A DNA stretch of 64,000 nucleotides from Flavobacterium cellulosilyticum (GCF_004349355.1 NZ_SMFK01000004.1:66608-130607); one strand, 5' to 3'. Counted from the stretch's first letter, positions 48,591-58,034 are shown. Program-made: numbers and translations. The notes: generated by a model from the sequence alone, not told the origin.

Positions 48591-48860
48591 ATGGCAAACG
48601 TTAAGAATTTAAAAAAAGACATCAACTACGTTTTAGGAGATATTATAGAAGCAGTTTACTTGTTTGAAATTTCTACAACTGGAAAACCAACAACAGAAAC
48701 TAATGCTTTAATTGATGAAGCTATCGCTGCATTTGATACTTTGATCACAAAAGTAAACGCAAAGAAAGTAGAAGATAAAAAAGCCCATTTCAAACAAATC
48801 AATATTGAATTGGAACAAACTGCAAATCAGTTAATTGCTAAAATTAACGAATTACAGTAA
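48591..48860 (+). CDS. Small helical conserved protein
   Basis: 89 residues, all helical, soluble and lysine/glutamate-rich (NLKKDINYVLGDIIEAVYLF; KKVEDKKAHFKQINIELEQT). No cysteine, no membrane segment. I recall this family in flavobacteria next to tRNA-Thr or housekeeping genes without a function. Has its own promoter. Confidence 0.78.
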   Translation: MANVKNLKKDINYVLGDIIEAVYLFEISTTGKPTTETNALIDEAIAAFDTLITKVNAKKVEDKKAHFKQINIELEQTANQLIAKINELQ

Positions 48861-48889
48861 AAAAAAGTGAATAAAAAAGTCTGAAATTG

Positions 48890-48920
48890 TTTTGAAAAAT
48901 AAAAATCAGTCTTATATTTG
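48890..48920 (+). promoter_or_regulatory. tRNA-Thr promoter: TTTTG-N18-TATATTTG
   Basis: -33 element TTTTG at 48890-48894 and -7 box at 48913-48920, 15 nt before the tRNA. Confidence 0.75.
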
Positions 48921-48935
48921 CACCCGTAATGAGTC

Positions 48936-49009
48936 GCCAGCGTAGCTCAGTTGGCTAGAGCAGCTGATTTGTAATCAGCAGGTCGTGGGTTCGAGTCCCT
49001 CCGCCGGCT
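48936..49009 (+). tRNA. tRNA-Thr (anticodon TGT)
   Basis: 74 nt. Anticodon arm GCTGA-TTTGTAA-TCAGC, D arm AGCTCAGTTGGCTAGAGCA, T arm with TTCGAGT. The acceptor GCCAGCG/CGCCGGC has an A-C mismatch at pair 4 and the T stem a T-T mismatch, both tolerable. CCA not encoded. Confidence 0.93.
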
Positions 49010-49016
49010 CAAACAG

Positions 49017-49047
49017 AAACCGTAAGTTAATCGCTTACGGTTTTTTT
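49017..49047 (+). terminator. Terminator of tRNA-Thr
   Basis: 10-bp stem AAACCGTAAG (49017-49026) with 49034-49043 and a seven-T run. Confidence 0.9.
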
Positions 49048-49132
49048 GTTTTATACCTATTTGGAACAAGTTTTATAAATTGCATTTCAATTATGAATTT
49101 TAAAATTAAGTAGGAATTCACATTATTTTCAT

Positions 49133-49140
49133 TAGATTTG
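49133..49140 (+). promoter_or_regulatory. -7 box TAGATTTG for the DUF5362 gene
   Basis: TAnnTTTG match 24 nt before ATG 49165. The alternative TTG start at 49138 is part of this box, so the ATG is preferred. Confidence 0.5.
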
Positions 49141-49164
49141 GAGTATAACTTAAATAAATCAGAT

Positions 49165-49638
49165 ATGGAAAATAGCCTTGAACCGTCAGAAGAATCTTTG
49201 ATAGATAATTTCGAATTACAATTGAATGAATCCGCTAAAGGGTTTTTAAAAGAGACTGCTAAATGGGCTTATTTTTTATCAATTCTTGGATTTATTGGAG
49301 TTGGATTGATGGTGGTTTTAGCCGTTTTTGCAGGAACAATTTTTGGTGTAATTGGGCATATGATGCCTGGAATGGGAATGTTTGGTTCAGGAATTGGAAT
49401 TGTAATATCTATTTTTTATTTGCTTATAGCTGCTCTTTATTTTTTCCCAGTTTATTACTTGTATAAATTTGCATCAAATGCCAAAAAAGCTTTCCTGAAT
49501 ATAGACTCAGAATTGCTTTCGACTTCATTCAAGTATTTAAAATCACATTACAAGTTTATTGGAATCATGATGATTTCAATTATGTGTTTGTATGGACTAA
49601 TAATAGTTTTTGCCGTAATTGCTGCAATCGCTCGTTAA
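49165..49638 (+). CDS. DUF5362-family membrane protein
   Basis: 157 residues from ATG 49165. A soluble N-terminus (1-35) followed by three membrane segments; a glycine/methionine-rich loop (GHMMPGMGMFGSGIG) joins the first two and YKFASNAKKAF follows the second. Matches DUF5362 in outline. Function unknown. Bounded by a strong terminator. Confidence 0.82.
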   Translation: MENSLEPSEESLIDNFELQLNESAKGFLKETAKWAYFLSILGFIGVGLMVVLAVFAGTIFGVIGHMMPGMGMFGSGIGIVISIFYLLIAALYFFPVYYLYKFASNAKKAFLNIDSELLSTSFKYLKSHYKFIGIMMISIMCLYGLIIVFAVIAAIAR

Positions 49639-49673
49639 ATTAATTAGAAAGGAGATTTTTAATTTATATAAAA

Positions 49674-49704
49674 AAACCCGTCCCGATTGTATCGGGACGG
49701 GTTT
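49674..49704. terminator. Bidirectional terminator, DUF5362 and DUF4369 genes
   Basis: Perfect 14-bp stem AAACCCGTCCCGAT (49674-49687) with 49691-49704, loop TGT. Confidence 0.9.
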
Positions 49705-49724
49705 ACTATTAAATGAAAATAGGA

Positions 49725-50435
49725 TTATTTTTGAGTCTTTATTTTAGTAACATACTCAGTTAATTTTTTTCCATAAAGCGATTGGGCGACTTTTGGCGAC
49801 ATTGTTTTTTGAATGGTGTCCAAATACTTAACATTGATATCATAAATCTCCGACAAGGCGATAAAAGGAGCAATTTCCTGATTACTATTGTTTATGGCAA
49901 AATTAGTAGCAAATAAATATTTACGTTTGGTATTGTTATCTTGTTTTGTATTTAGACTGTCCAATAGTATTTTGTTATTACTTTTAATTGCTTTAAATTT
50001 TAACGCAATCAAATCCAAGTTTTCATTTCTAAAACGAGAATCAATTTTTTTATACTCTTGATATAAATCTTGATTTTTAGAACCTGTTATTTTTGCACTA
50101 ACTGTATAAGAATCAAGATTGGTTTCAACATTCATTTTACCAGGTTCAGCAAAAAATTGTATGTTGTTGTCCAATGAATTTGTTACGCCGCGATCTAAAA
50201 ATAAATAAAGCATTTCAGGGGAATCTAAGGTCAAATCAGTTTCAAAAGTTGATGAACCATCAATTTTTATGGTGTCAAAGGCTACCAAATTAGTGTCAAC
50301 TACTCTTTGTATAATTAAGGTTCCTTTTTTTAATCCTTTAATGTTTCCAGTAAGATGTAAATTTGTTTTTGAATCTTTCTTGTTACAAGAAAAAAGAAGT
50401 AATAGCGTAACGAAAGCAATAATGGATTTTTTCAT
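49725..50435 (-). CDS. DUF4369-domain lipoprotein
   Basis: 236 residues. Lipoprotein signal LLLFSC (C17). Residues 25-120 show the DUF4369 pattern (LTGNIKGLKKGTLIIQRV, FETDLTLDSPEMLYLFL). In many Bacteroidota this domain precedes a thioredoxin domain; here the C-terminal half is helical and no CxxC is present, so the redox part is missing or was never there. Confidence 0.85.
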   Translation of the reverse strand: MKKSIIAFVTLLLLFSCNKKDSKTNLHLTGNIKGLKKGTLIIQRVVDTNLVAFDTIKIDGSSTFETDLTLDSPEMLYLFLDRGVTNSLDNNIQFFAEPGKMNVETNLDSYTVSAKITGSKNQDLYQEYKKIDSRFRNENLDLIALKFKAIKSNNKILLDSLNTKQDNNTKRKYLFATNFAINNSNQEIAPFIALSEIYDINVKYLDTIQKTMSPKVAQSLYGKKLTEYVTKIKTQK

Positions 50436-50559
50436 TGTTATTTTAATTTTTTTGCAAATAAAGGAAATAGTTTGGATAAGTTAGAAAATTATCAAAAGGA
50501 TTTATAAAAAAAATATCCAATTTATTTCTCAATTGGAATTTTATAAATACTTTATTGGG

Positions 50560-52425
50560 TTATCCTTTTAACCAAGCTTCTTTTAGAACAGATTTTGACA
50601 AGTCCACTGCTTTAAGGCCTTCAATCTCTTCATAAGGAAGTTTTACGGTTCCGTTGATGATTTTTTCTAAGCCGTTACGTTTTATTTTTAATGTAATTGG
50701 GTCATTTTCTTTCCATTTATCACAATCATACAGGATTTCATTGACTTTTTCTGGTGTATACTCTTTATTATTTATAGCCATGATAATATCACCACCTACT
50801 AGACCTAAGTTTGTAAAAAAATTATTTAGTACCATTTTATAATTAACAATGATTTCAGTTTTACCATTGGTAATGGAAATCAGTTGTTTCCTATCTTTTA
50901 CGAATATTTTTCCAGGGGTTTTTATTGGGGTTTTTGCTACACCAACTTTTGCTAAATAGGTGGAATAGGGGATTGGCGTTGGTCCTGAAACATAAGTGTT
51001 TAAAAACGTTCCAACTTCGGGATACGTTAAATCCGTAATTTTTTGAAAAAGTTCATCATCGTTGAATGCTTTTGAAACACCATATTCTTTCGAAAGTTTT
51101 TGCATTAAATCAAGAATTCCTCTCTCTCCGTTACTTTTTTCTCTAATAATTATATCGATGCACATACCTATCAAAGCTCCTTTTTCATACACGTTCAAGT
51201 ATTGATCTTTATAGGGGTTTTTGAGCACATTTGCACTCATTGTTGTAAAGGGCATTTTATCATCCATTTTGTCGGCCTGCTCTATTTTTTTTACAATTCT
51301 ATCATAGAATTCCTCTTCGCTGATTAATCCTTGGTTAATTTGAAAAAGATTAGAAAAGTATTCTGTTACTCCTTCGTACATCCACAGATGTTTCGACATT
51401 TTTGGAATGTTGTAATCGAAATTTTGAATTTCTTGAGAATGTATTGTTAGTGGAGTTACAATATGGAAAAATTCGTGCGAAACCACGTCTTTCATATTTT
51501 CTATTAATGCTTCTTGAGACATTGTTTCTGGAAAAACAACAGTTGTTGATGTAGGATGTTCTAATGCACCGAAACCATTAGCGTCATTTTTTAACGTAGA
51601 CAAGTACAATAAAATACTGTATTTTTTTGTGGTATTCATGTTGCCTAAGAAATGTTTTTGAGCAGTAATCATACTTTTCATTGATGGTGTAATACTTTCG
51701 GCAGTGATTTTTCCAGTTGGAGAATATACGGCAATTAATATTTCCATATCATCAACTGTAAAGGTTGTATAATTAGGTTTTGAATAGAGTATTGGATTTT
51801 CGACCAATTCAGCATAATGAGGCATTAAAAACAAATCATTTGTCGCTGATGCATCGGCGTCAATCATTGAAGTTGCTCCCCATAATTCTGCTGGATGCGA
51901 TATGTTTACTTTATAAGGATTTGCAACATAATCTTTAAAATAGCCAATAAAACAATGGGTGTTCAATACTATATTTTTTCCAGCATCTATATTTGATCCG
52001 CTAGGGGAGAAAATATCGTCTTTACCAAACCCCCTTTTTTTTTCAGTATCAAAGGTATCATTAACTAAATAGGTTATTTTATCTAATGTTTTCGAATTAG
52101 ATATTACCCAAGAATTAGCATCTATTTTTTTGGCATTTAATTGAACTCCTTTTTTGTTATATGCTTTAAAATCATCAATATATTTTCCGAAATTATCATC
52201 AGAATAGGTTCCGGGTACCATTCTTGGAAAACTAAAAGTAGTATTATCTGTGCTTATTAAAGGAGCTTTTACCGTAACAAGAACTTTGTCATTTTTTATA
52301 TCCGTAAGATTGATGTTTACTTGAATCGCTTGTTTGGAGCTTGAATAATTAGTGGATTTTTGACTGGCTGATTTACAACTTGAAAGAACTGATAGGACTA
52401 AAAAGGCAAAAAATATTTTTTTCAT
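50560..52425 (-). CDS. M61-family metallopeptidase with PDZ domain
   Basis: 621 residues. Lipoprotein signal VLSSC (C17). N-terminal beta domain, then the zinc site HEFFH (317-321) with the third ligand E351 in MYEGVTEYF, and a PDZ domain near 520-600 (LGLVGGDIIMAINNKEY, split from the full motif). Glycyl aminopeptidase family. Probably periplasmic or surface attached and involved in peptide turnover. Confidence 0.94.
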   Translation of the reverse strand: MKKIFFAFLVLSVLSSCKSASQKSTNYSSSKQAIQVNINLTDIKNDKVLVTVKAPLISTDNTTFSFPRMVPGTYSDDNFGKYIDDFKAYNKKGVQLNAKKIDANSWVISNSKTLDKITYLVNDTFDTEKKRGFGKDDIFSPSGSNIDAGKNIVLNTHCFIGYFKDYVANPYKVNISHPAELWGATSMIDADASATNDLFLMPHYAELVENPILYSKPNYTTFTVDDMEILIAVYSPTGKITAESITPSMKSMITAQKHFLGNMNTTKKYSILLYLSTLKNDANGFGALEHPTSTTVVFPETMSQEALIENMKDVVSHEFFHIVTPLTIHSQEIQNFDYNIPKMSKHLWMYEGVTEYFSNLFQINQGLISEEEFYDRIVKKIEQADKMDDKMPFTTMSANVLKNPYKDQYLNVYEKGALIGMCIDIIIREKSNGERGILDLMQKLSKEYGVSKAFNDDELFQKITDLTYPEVGTFLNTYVSGPTPIPYSTYLAKVGVAKTPIKTPGKIFVKDRKQLISITNGKTEIIVNYKMVLNNFFTNLGLVGGDIIMAINNKEYTPEKVNEILYDCDKWKENDPITLKIKRNGLEKIINGTVKLPYEEIEGLKAVDLSKSVLKEAWLKG

Positions 52426-52514
52426 TGGGGGATTATTGGTTAAATAATCAATTAGACTTTATAAACAGAATATTGTTACAGTCCAATTAATTTTATAAAA
52501 GTAGAAAACAAAAA

Positions 52515-52537
52515 AAACTCCTGTTCAGCAGGAGTTT
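52515..52537 (-). terminator. Terminator of the TIGR03643 gene
   Basis: Perfect 9-bp stem AAACTCCTG/CAGGAGTTT with a 5-nt loop and a minus-strand T-run. Confidence 0.85.
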
Positions 52538-52546
52538 AAAATAATA

Positions 52547-52825
52547 TTAATCGAGTTTATTTTTTATGTAATATTTACCATCTAAATCTTCGTCAAAATC
52601 GTCTATTTTTTGCGGTTTTGGTTTTGGTTTATTTGCAGCAGCTTTCTTTTTCCACATTTCAAATTTTTCAGTTGGCATCTTTTTTTTCATGATTTCAAGA
52701 ACTTCTTTTTCGGCCAACCCAAACTCTTTTTTGATGATTTCAAAAGGGTTTTTTTCCTCCAAAGCAAATGTAACAAGTTTTTCTGTTTGTTCCCAGGTCA
52801 ATTCTATGCGGCTACTCTTTTTCAT
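52547..52825 (-). CDS. TIGR03643 (DUF2805) family protein
   Basis: 92 residues. The N-terminal half (IELTWEQTEKLVTFALEEKN then PFEIIKKEFGLAEKEVLEIM) is the family signature; the C-terminus is basic then acidic (ANKPKPKPQKIDDFDEDLDG). Small cytosolic protein of unknown function; in other flavobacteria I recall it near cryptochrome/photolyase genes and the ABC1/SDR cluster, like that at 1-5 kb here. Confidence 0.88.
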   Translation of the reverse strand: MKKSSRIELTWEQTEKLVTFALEEKNPFEIIKKEFGLAEKEVLEIMKKKMPTEKFEMWKKKAAANKPKPKPQKIDDFDEDLDGKYYIKNKLD

Positions 52826-53087
52826 TAGGTGAAAATTAATTCAAATATGTGGGTTAGTGAATATTAGTTTTGTATTTATAATATACTCCAATATTAATAA
52901 AAAAAAGAATCACTTGAAATCAAAAAGACATTTTTTTTATAGAAAACCCTTTTTTTTGCTGAAGCTTGTTTTTAGAATGGAGTTTTTAATCAATTTTGAA
53001 CTTTTATTGCTTTAAATTTGATTATCAGCAATAAAAAAGAGTTCCCTTCTAAAACTTGTAAATACATCCAAAGGATATTAAATTCAA

Positions 53088-53690
53088 TTATTTGATTTCT
53101 CGAAAAGTGAGATTTATTCTTTCGTCTATCGGTTTCATAGTTTTCGGAATTTGATGTTTCCAAAAATGCTGTGTTGTTCCTTGCATAATTAACAAACTGC
53201 CATGTTCCAATGAGATATTAATTTTTTGATTTTTATCAGAATTGTGTTTCAATTGAAAATTTCTTACTGCTCCAAAGCTCAATGAAGCAATAATTGGATT
53301 AATGCCTAATTCTTTTTCGTTATCAGCATGCCATCCATTACTATCTTTTCCATCTCGATAATAATTAAGCAAAACACTGGTAAAATTTGAGTTCGAAATA
53401 GCTTCAACTTTCTGTTTTATATTAGATAAAAGTTCGTTCCAAGGAGTTGGAGTCATTGTAATGTTCGAATAGGAATAGGTTTTATCTATATTACCAAATA
53501 AAGCTGTTAGTCGAGGCTGAAGATGTGTTTTTCCAAATATTTTGATACTGTCTTGTTGCCAAGGGATTTTCTTTTTTAATTGTTCAAAAATTAAATTAGC
53601 TTCTTTTTCTTCAAAAAAATGGGGATAATAAATTAGTATTGCATCTGGCACATTGAAATAGATTGGCTCCGATTTAAAAAGTGAATTCAT
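53088..53690 (-). CDS. alkB: AlkB-family Fe(II)/2-oxoglutarate dioxygenase
   Basis: 200 residues from ATG 53690; the longer frame begins only with TTG. Iron ligands in WHADNE (HxD) and the distal H in MQGTTQHFWKHQI, the NYYRDGKDSNGWH block, and the 2-oxoglutarate arginines in RINLTFR. Removes alkyl groups from 1-meA/3-meC in DNA or RNA. Follows the small YgjV-like gene by 47 nt; a TATTTTTG box at 53702-53695 is almost on top of the start. Confidence 0.92.
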   Translation of the reverse strand: MNSLFKSEPIYFNVPDAILIYYPHFFEEKEANLIFEQLKKKIPWQQDSIKIFGKTHLQPRLTALFGNIDKTYSYSNITMTPTPWNELLSNIKQKVEAISNSNFTSVLLNYYRDGKDSNGWHADNEKELGINPIIASLSFGAVRNFQLKHNSDKNQKINISLEHGSLLIMQGTTQHFWKHQIPKTMKPIDERINLTFREIK

Positions 53691-53737
53691 GTCACAAAAA
53701 TAAAATTTTGAAGTTACTTTCCTTTCTTTAAACAAAA

Positions 53738-53983
53738 TTAATAGACCTCTTGTTTGCCTATAAAATGTTTTGTTAAATAATAGCTATTAATACCTAAAAT
53801 AAATGCATTGGTAATGATGATAGGCCAAGAGGTAGTTAACATAATGCCATAAACAACAAATAGAATGGCTCCAATTGAATTTATGATTCTTAAGGTAGTA
53901 ATGTTTTTCATTAAAAAAGAGATCATCAGAACCAATGAAGCCAAGTAACCAACCCATTCTGTTAAAGTAATTTCAAACATCAT
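53738..53983 (-). CDS. YgjV-like small membrane protein
   Basis: 81 residues with three membrane segments (WVGYLASLVLMISFLMK; LRIINSIGAILFVVYGIML; WPIIITNAFILGINSYYL). Matches the YgjV family; sometimes mislabelled uroporphyrinogen decarboxylase in databases. Function unknown. Has its own -7 box and probably shares a transcript with alkB. Confidence 0.75.
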   Translation of the reverse strand: MMFEITLTEWVGYLASLVLMISFLMKNITTLRIINSIGAILFVVYGIMLTTSWPIIITNAFILGINSYYLTKHFIGKQEVY

Positions 53984-53997
53984 TCCGTATTTTATTT

Positions 53998-54005
53998 CAA
54001 ATATA
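53998..54005 (-). promoter_or_regulatory. -7 box TATATTTG for the YgjV-like/alkB transcript
   Basis: Minus-strand TAnnTTTG match 15 nt before the start at 53983. Confidence 0.55.
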
Positions 54006-54037
54006 GCATTTAGGAGGAATAAATAGAGTAAGAACTT

Positions 54038-55207
54038 TTAAAATAATCCTTGAAGGGCTTTATTTTTAATACCAATATTTTTAGAATCAAATGCCAATTT
54101 GTTTTCTAAAAGGGAAGCATAAACACTTCTAAAATCGATTTCATGTTTTAAATCACCTTTGTCTAAGTCTGAAAGGTTGGGATTGTTTCCGATAATTTTC
54201 CCACGATTATTACCTCCAATAATAAACATGGGAGCAGCGGTTCCGTGGTCTGTTCCTTTTCCGTTGTCTTTCACACGACGTCCAAATTCAGAGAAAACTA
54301 CTATGGTTACATTTTGTAATTGTTGGCTTTTTTTCAAATCTTGGTAAAAACTAAATATAGCGTCGTTCAATTCTGTTAATCTGTTTTTATGTATTGCAAG
54401 TTGATTGTCGTGGGTGTCAAAACCGCCTAACGACGTATAATATACTTTTGAATTTAGATTTCCTTTTATCAATTTCGAAATCCATTCTAGGTTTTTTGCC
54501 AAAGCTGTTTTTGGATAAACGACATCTGAAGGGGCTGATTTTGCTAATGCTTTTTGTATTTCATCCGAACCTTCTATCACCGAACTGGCAATTTTTCTAA
54601 CAAAATCTAACTGTGGATTATCAGTTAATTGGATGTTATTCTCGAGTTTGTTTTTGGTAATAAATCGGTTGGGATCTTTTACCGTAATCGAATTGGGTTC
54701 TTCGCCTTTCAATGCTAAATTGTCAATAGAATCAAGGTTAATCCCCGCAGTGGGTTGATGTTCCTTGCATTGTAAATCAAGATAACGCCCCAGCCAACCG
54801 TTATTTAAATATTCTTGATTTGTTGGAGCAGTTTGCCAAATTTCCTGACTTCGAAAATGAGAACGAACCGGCTCAGGATAACCTACATTTTGAATAACAG
54901 CTAAATCACCACTTTGCTGCATACTTGCAAAGCCAGTCAAAGCTGGATGAAATGCCATACCTTTGGAGGAGGAAAGGACTTCATTTTTTGAAATGGAAAT
55001 CTTTGGACGCAAGTCATAATACAATGCATCTTCGAATGGAATAAAGGTGTTTAATCCATCATTTCCACCATTCAATTGAACAAAAACTACACATTGTTCT
55101 CCCAAAACTAAATTGTTTTGCGAACCAAATGAATACAAAAAATCAGGTAATAGGAGTGAGCCTCCAGTCAAAGTTCCCGTTAGTGTTAAAAATTTCCTTC
55201 TGTCCAT
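54038..55207 (-). CDS. DUF1501 protein (alkaline-phosphatase-like fold, Tat-type signal)
   Basis: 389 residues. Starts MDRRKFLTLTGTLTGGSLLL, a twin-arginine-type signal. Core motifs: VFVQLNGGNDGLNTFIPF, SHFRSQEIWQT, GGFDTHDNQ, and VVFSEFGRRVKDNGKGTDHG with clustered metal-type histidines and aspartates. DUF1501 proteins belong to the sulfatase/phosphatase-like superfamily and are exported. Immediately follows its usual partner DUF1800 (10-nt gap). Confidence 0.92.
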   Translation of the reverse strand: MDRRKFLTLTGTLTGGSLLLPDFLYSFGSQNNLVLGEQCVVFVQLNGGNDGLNTFIPFEDALYYDLRPKISISKNEVLSSSKGMAFHPALTGFASMQQSGDLAVIQNVGYPEPVRSHFRSQEIWQTAPTNQEYLNNGWLGRYLDLQCKEHQPTAGINLDSIDNLALKGEEPNSITVKDPNRFITKNKLENNIQLTDNPQLDFVRKIASSVIEGSDEIQKALAKSAPSDVVYPKTALAKNLEWISKLIKGNLNSKVYYTSLGGFDTHDNQLAIHKNRLTELNDAIFSFYQDLKKSQQLQNVTIVVFSEFGRRVKDNGKGTDHGTAAPMFIIGGNNRGKIIGNNPNLSDLDKGDLKHEIDFRSVYASLLENKLAFDSKNIGIKNKALQGLF

Positions 55208-55217
55208 AGTTGTATAC

Positions 55218-56612
55218 TTAAATAAGTTGGTATTCGGGCGTTTTTACCATATAATTAAACAGTCGCATCACTGCATATTCTGAACCTGCTGTTTTAGGGT
55301 CAAAATCATATTTCAATAGTTGCTCAAAATCTTTTTGTTCATTTGCATCTATGGTAAACAAGGAGCGGTTAGCCAGTTCAGAAATGATGTCCTTGTTGTC
55401 TCCTTCACTGTTCCAATTTAATTTTACATTCAATACACGATTTGATTTTTTATTCATCATCGAGTCCATTTCATCAATTTTGCCTCTTCGGTCAAAATTT
55501 TTACCATTACAAAGTAAATCTGCAATCGTATTGCGTTGTAGGAATACTTGCGAGGTGAGCCAAGCATTTCCGCCATCCCAACCTTTTACGTTAGGTTGGT
55601 TGAATAAGTCCATTCCTTGTTGTTTTAAAAAGTAGGATATTGCCCTGCCATTGGTGGTTTCAATATTGAGTTCGTTTTTTAATTGCAAAATATATTCTAA
55701 GGGACTTTTTATTTTGGAACCTGCATTGTTTTTAGGATATTCCTCAGTGAAAATCTTTGTCAAAAGGGGTTTGATTTCAAAATTATTTTTCTTAAAATAG
55801 TCACCATAATAGCGAACCAATTCCTCTTTTGGAGTATCATAAATGAACCACTTTAGTATTTTTCGAGTGATTAAATAAGGAATGTTCGGTTGGTCAAATA
55901 TAGTATCGACCATTTCATCTACTTTCAAAACACCTTTTTTTCCTAAGTAACTAAAGCTTTCATTATCTTCAAAAAACTTTCGGTAAATAGCCTTGTCTTC
56001 TCCAATACCAAGACCAGCAAGACCTTTGGCTCCATTTTTAATATCTTCTTCAGTATAGTTTCCTATACCGAGCGTGAATAGTTCCAGTAATTCTCGGCTT
56101 AAGTTTTCGTTTAATTTATCTTTTCGATTATCAACATTGTCAAGATATCGAACCATTGCATTGGTTTGAATGATTTTTTTTGTCAAGGTTTTAAAATTAC
56201 CAAAAGCATTTTCTCTTAAAATTTGATTGTGCTGAAAAACCCAATAATTGACTTTGACTTTTTGAAAAGTAGCAACATAATGATTGTGCCAAAAACAAGT
56301 CATTTTTTCGCGAAGCGGAAATTCAGTTTTTTCCATTTTATCAATCCACCATACCTTCATTTCTTCAGTAGTTTGGCGTTCTACTTTTAGTAAATCTTTT
56401 TTTGCGTCCGGATTTGAGGCTACTAGTTTTTTCCTAACTTCCTTTAATTCATTTATAGATTTTGGACTTTTTTCTAAAAAAGCAGGGACATTCGAATCGA
56501 ATTTAGTATCAAAAGATAGATTCAAAAAATCGTTCAAACCCATATTTTCGATAGCATTTGCTTGTTTTGCAGAATTACCAAGTCGCAATGACCAAAGAGT
56601 GTTCTTGTCCAT
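55218..56612 (-). CDS. DUF1800 protein
   Basis: 464 residues, helical, with the DUF1800 landmarks MTCFWHNHYV (about 105), NENLSRELLELFTLG, and VKGWDGGNAWLTSQVFLQRN. No clear signal peptide in this start. Paired with DUF1501 in a very large number of bacteria; the pair is thought to be an exported enzyme and its partner, with no assigned reaction. Confidence 0.92.
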   Translation of the reverse strand: MDKNTLWSLRLGNSAKQANAIENMGLNDFLNLSFDTKFDSNVPAFLEKSPKSINELKEVRKKLVASNPDAKKDLLKVERQTTEEMKVWWIDKMEKTEFPLREKMTCFWHNHYVATFQKVKVNYWVFQHNQILRENAFGNFKTLTKKIIQTNAMVRYLDNVDNRKDKLNENLSRELLELFTLGIGNYTEEDIKNGAKGLAGLGIGEDKAIYRKFFEDNESFSYLGKKGVLKVDEMVDTIFDQPNIPYLITRKILKWFIYDTPKEELVRYYGDYFKKNNFEIKPLLTKIFTEEYPKNNAGSKIKSPLEYILQLKNELNIETTNGRAISYFLKQQGMDLFNQPNVKGWDGGNAWLTSQVFLQRNTIADLLCNGKNFDRRGKIDEMDSMMNKKSNRVLNVKLNWNSEGDNKDIISELANRSLFTIDANEQKDFEQLLKYDFDPKTAGSEYAVMRLFNYMVKTPEYQLI

Positions 56613-56900
56613 AATTAAGATTTTTCGTTATTCTTTGACTCTAAATTACAATTTTAGTTTAAAAGAGAATCTAATTTATTTTTTAAGCTTCATTTTATAA
56701 AGTGTTTTTAATTAGTTTCATAGCTGTCCTGGTTGGTTTTATTTGTCATTGGCTTAGCAGAAACACTTCGTTTGGTTTTCGCAGGAATCTCTTTTAGTTG
56801 CTCACGTTTGTTGGTATTACTACGGAATGATAAAATGAGGTGATTTTTATTTCCATTCCAATTGTAGTTTTTGAGAGTATTTTTTATGTAACCATTTAAT

Positions 56901-57000
56901 ATTGCCATTGATATTGCCATTGAAATTGTCATTGAAATTGCCATTGAAATTGCCATTGAAATTGCCATTGAAATTGCCATTGATATTGCTATTGAAATTG
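56901..57000 (+). repeat. ATTGCCATTGAA 12-mer tandem repeat, locus 4
   Basis: 100 nt made of eight 12-mers plus four bases; units are ATTGCCATTGAA or ATTGCCATTGAT with a few single changes. It ends two bases before the -33 element of the Sua5 promoter. A minus-strand frame through it (from 57013) encodes repeated ISMA and continues to 56708; I do not accept that frame as a gene. Confidence 0.95.
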
Positions 57001-57001
57001 A

Positions 57002-57034
57002 TTTTGAATTCAATTGTTTTTATAAGTAAATTTG
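57002..57034 (+). promoter_or_regulatory. Sua5 gene promoter: TTTTG-N20-TAAATTTG
   Basis: -33 TTTTG at 57002-57006 and -7 box at 57027-57034, directly after the 12-mer tract and 40 nt before the start codon. Confidence 0.7.
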
Positions 57035-57074
57035 TCGCCGTAAAAAGAGATTCAAAATCCTAAAGAAATCCGCT

Positions 57075-58034
57075 ATGATTAAAGTGAATGCAGATATTCA
57101 TCAAGCAGCAGAATTATTAAATAAAGAAGAACTTGTTGCCATTCCTACAGAAACGGTTTATGGTTTAGCTGGAAATATATACAGTGAAAAAGCCATAAAA
57201 GGAATTTTTGAAATGAAAAAAAGACCTTTTTTTAATCCATTAATCGTTCATATTAAATCTCTGGAATATTTAAAAGAGGTAGCAATTGATGTTCCAGAAA
57301 ACGCCTATAAATTGGCCAATGCTTTTTGGCCAGGACCTTTGACTTTGGTTTTGAAGAAAAAGGAAAACATCTCTGATTTGGTAACCGCAGGTAAAGATAC
57401 CGTGGCAGTTCGGATACCAGATCATCCCATTGCATTAGCCTTACTGGAAATCTTAGATTTTCCTTTGGCGGCACCAAGTGCCAATCCTTTTGGATGCATT
57501 AGTCCAACACAAGCCCAACATGTTGCCAATTATTTTCCTGATGAATTGAAAATGGTTTTAGACGGTGGCATTTGTGAAAGAGGAATTGAATCTACAATCG
57601 TTGGGTTTCAAGAGGGAAAAACGATTCTGTACCGATATGGATCTGTTGCTGTCGAGGATATTGAAGCGGTAGTTGGGGAGGTTTTTTTTATTACTAAAAA
57701 TGACACTACACCAGATGCTCCAGGTATGTTGACCAAGCATTATGCTCCCAAAACAGCTACTTACTTGACCGAAAATGTTGCAGAATTAATTTCGTCTTTT
57801 ATAGGAAAGAGAATAGGTGTTTTATTATTAGACGGAAAATTAGCAATAGACAGTCAAATTACTACTATTGTATTATCTGAAAAAGGAGATTTAATTGAAG
57901 CGGCTAAAAATTTATACGAAAGCTTACATCAATTAGATAAAATGAATTTAGATGTAATAATTGCACAGAAAATGCCCGAGGTGGGGCTTGGTGTTTCTAT
58001 AAACGACCGATTGGAACGCGCAACAAAAAAATAA
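57075..58034 (+). CDS. L-threonylcarbamoyladenylate synthase (Sua5 type)
   Basis: 319 residues: an N-terminal YrdC domain (LVAIPTETVYGLAGN, KKRPFFNPLIVHI, VAVRIPDHPIAL, APSANPFG) and a C-terminal Sua5 domain after about residue 210. Makes the TC-AMP intermediate for t6A37 in tRNA, the substrate of MtaB at 24414. Its core promoter touches a tandem repeat tract. Confidence 0.94.
   Translation: MIKVNADIHQAAELLNKEELVAIPTETVYGLAGNIYSEKAIKGIFEMKKRPFFNPLIVHIKSLEYLKEVAIDVPENAYKLANAFWPGPLTLVLKKKENISDLVTAGKDTVAVRIPDHPIALALLEILDFPLAAPSANPFGCISPTQAQHVANYFPDELKMVLDGGICERGIESTIVGFQEGKTILYRYGSVAVEDIEAVVGEVFFITKNDTTPDAPGMLTKHYAPKTATYLTENVAELISSFIGKRIGVLLLDGKLAIDSQITTIVLSEKGDLIEAAKNLYESLHQLDKMNLDVIIAQKMPEVGLGVSINDRLERATKK

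Noticed and set aside
56708..57013. 101-codon minus-strand frame beginning with repeated ISMA
   Set aside because: Its first half is only the translation of the 12-mer tandem repeat, and the rest has no recognisable domain. The frame contradicts the promoter that occupies the same stretch.
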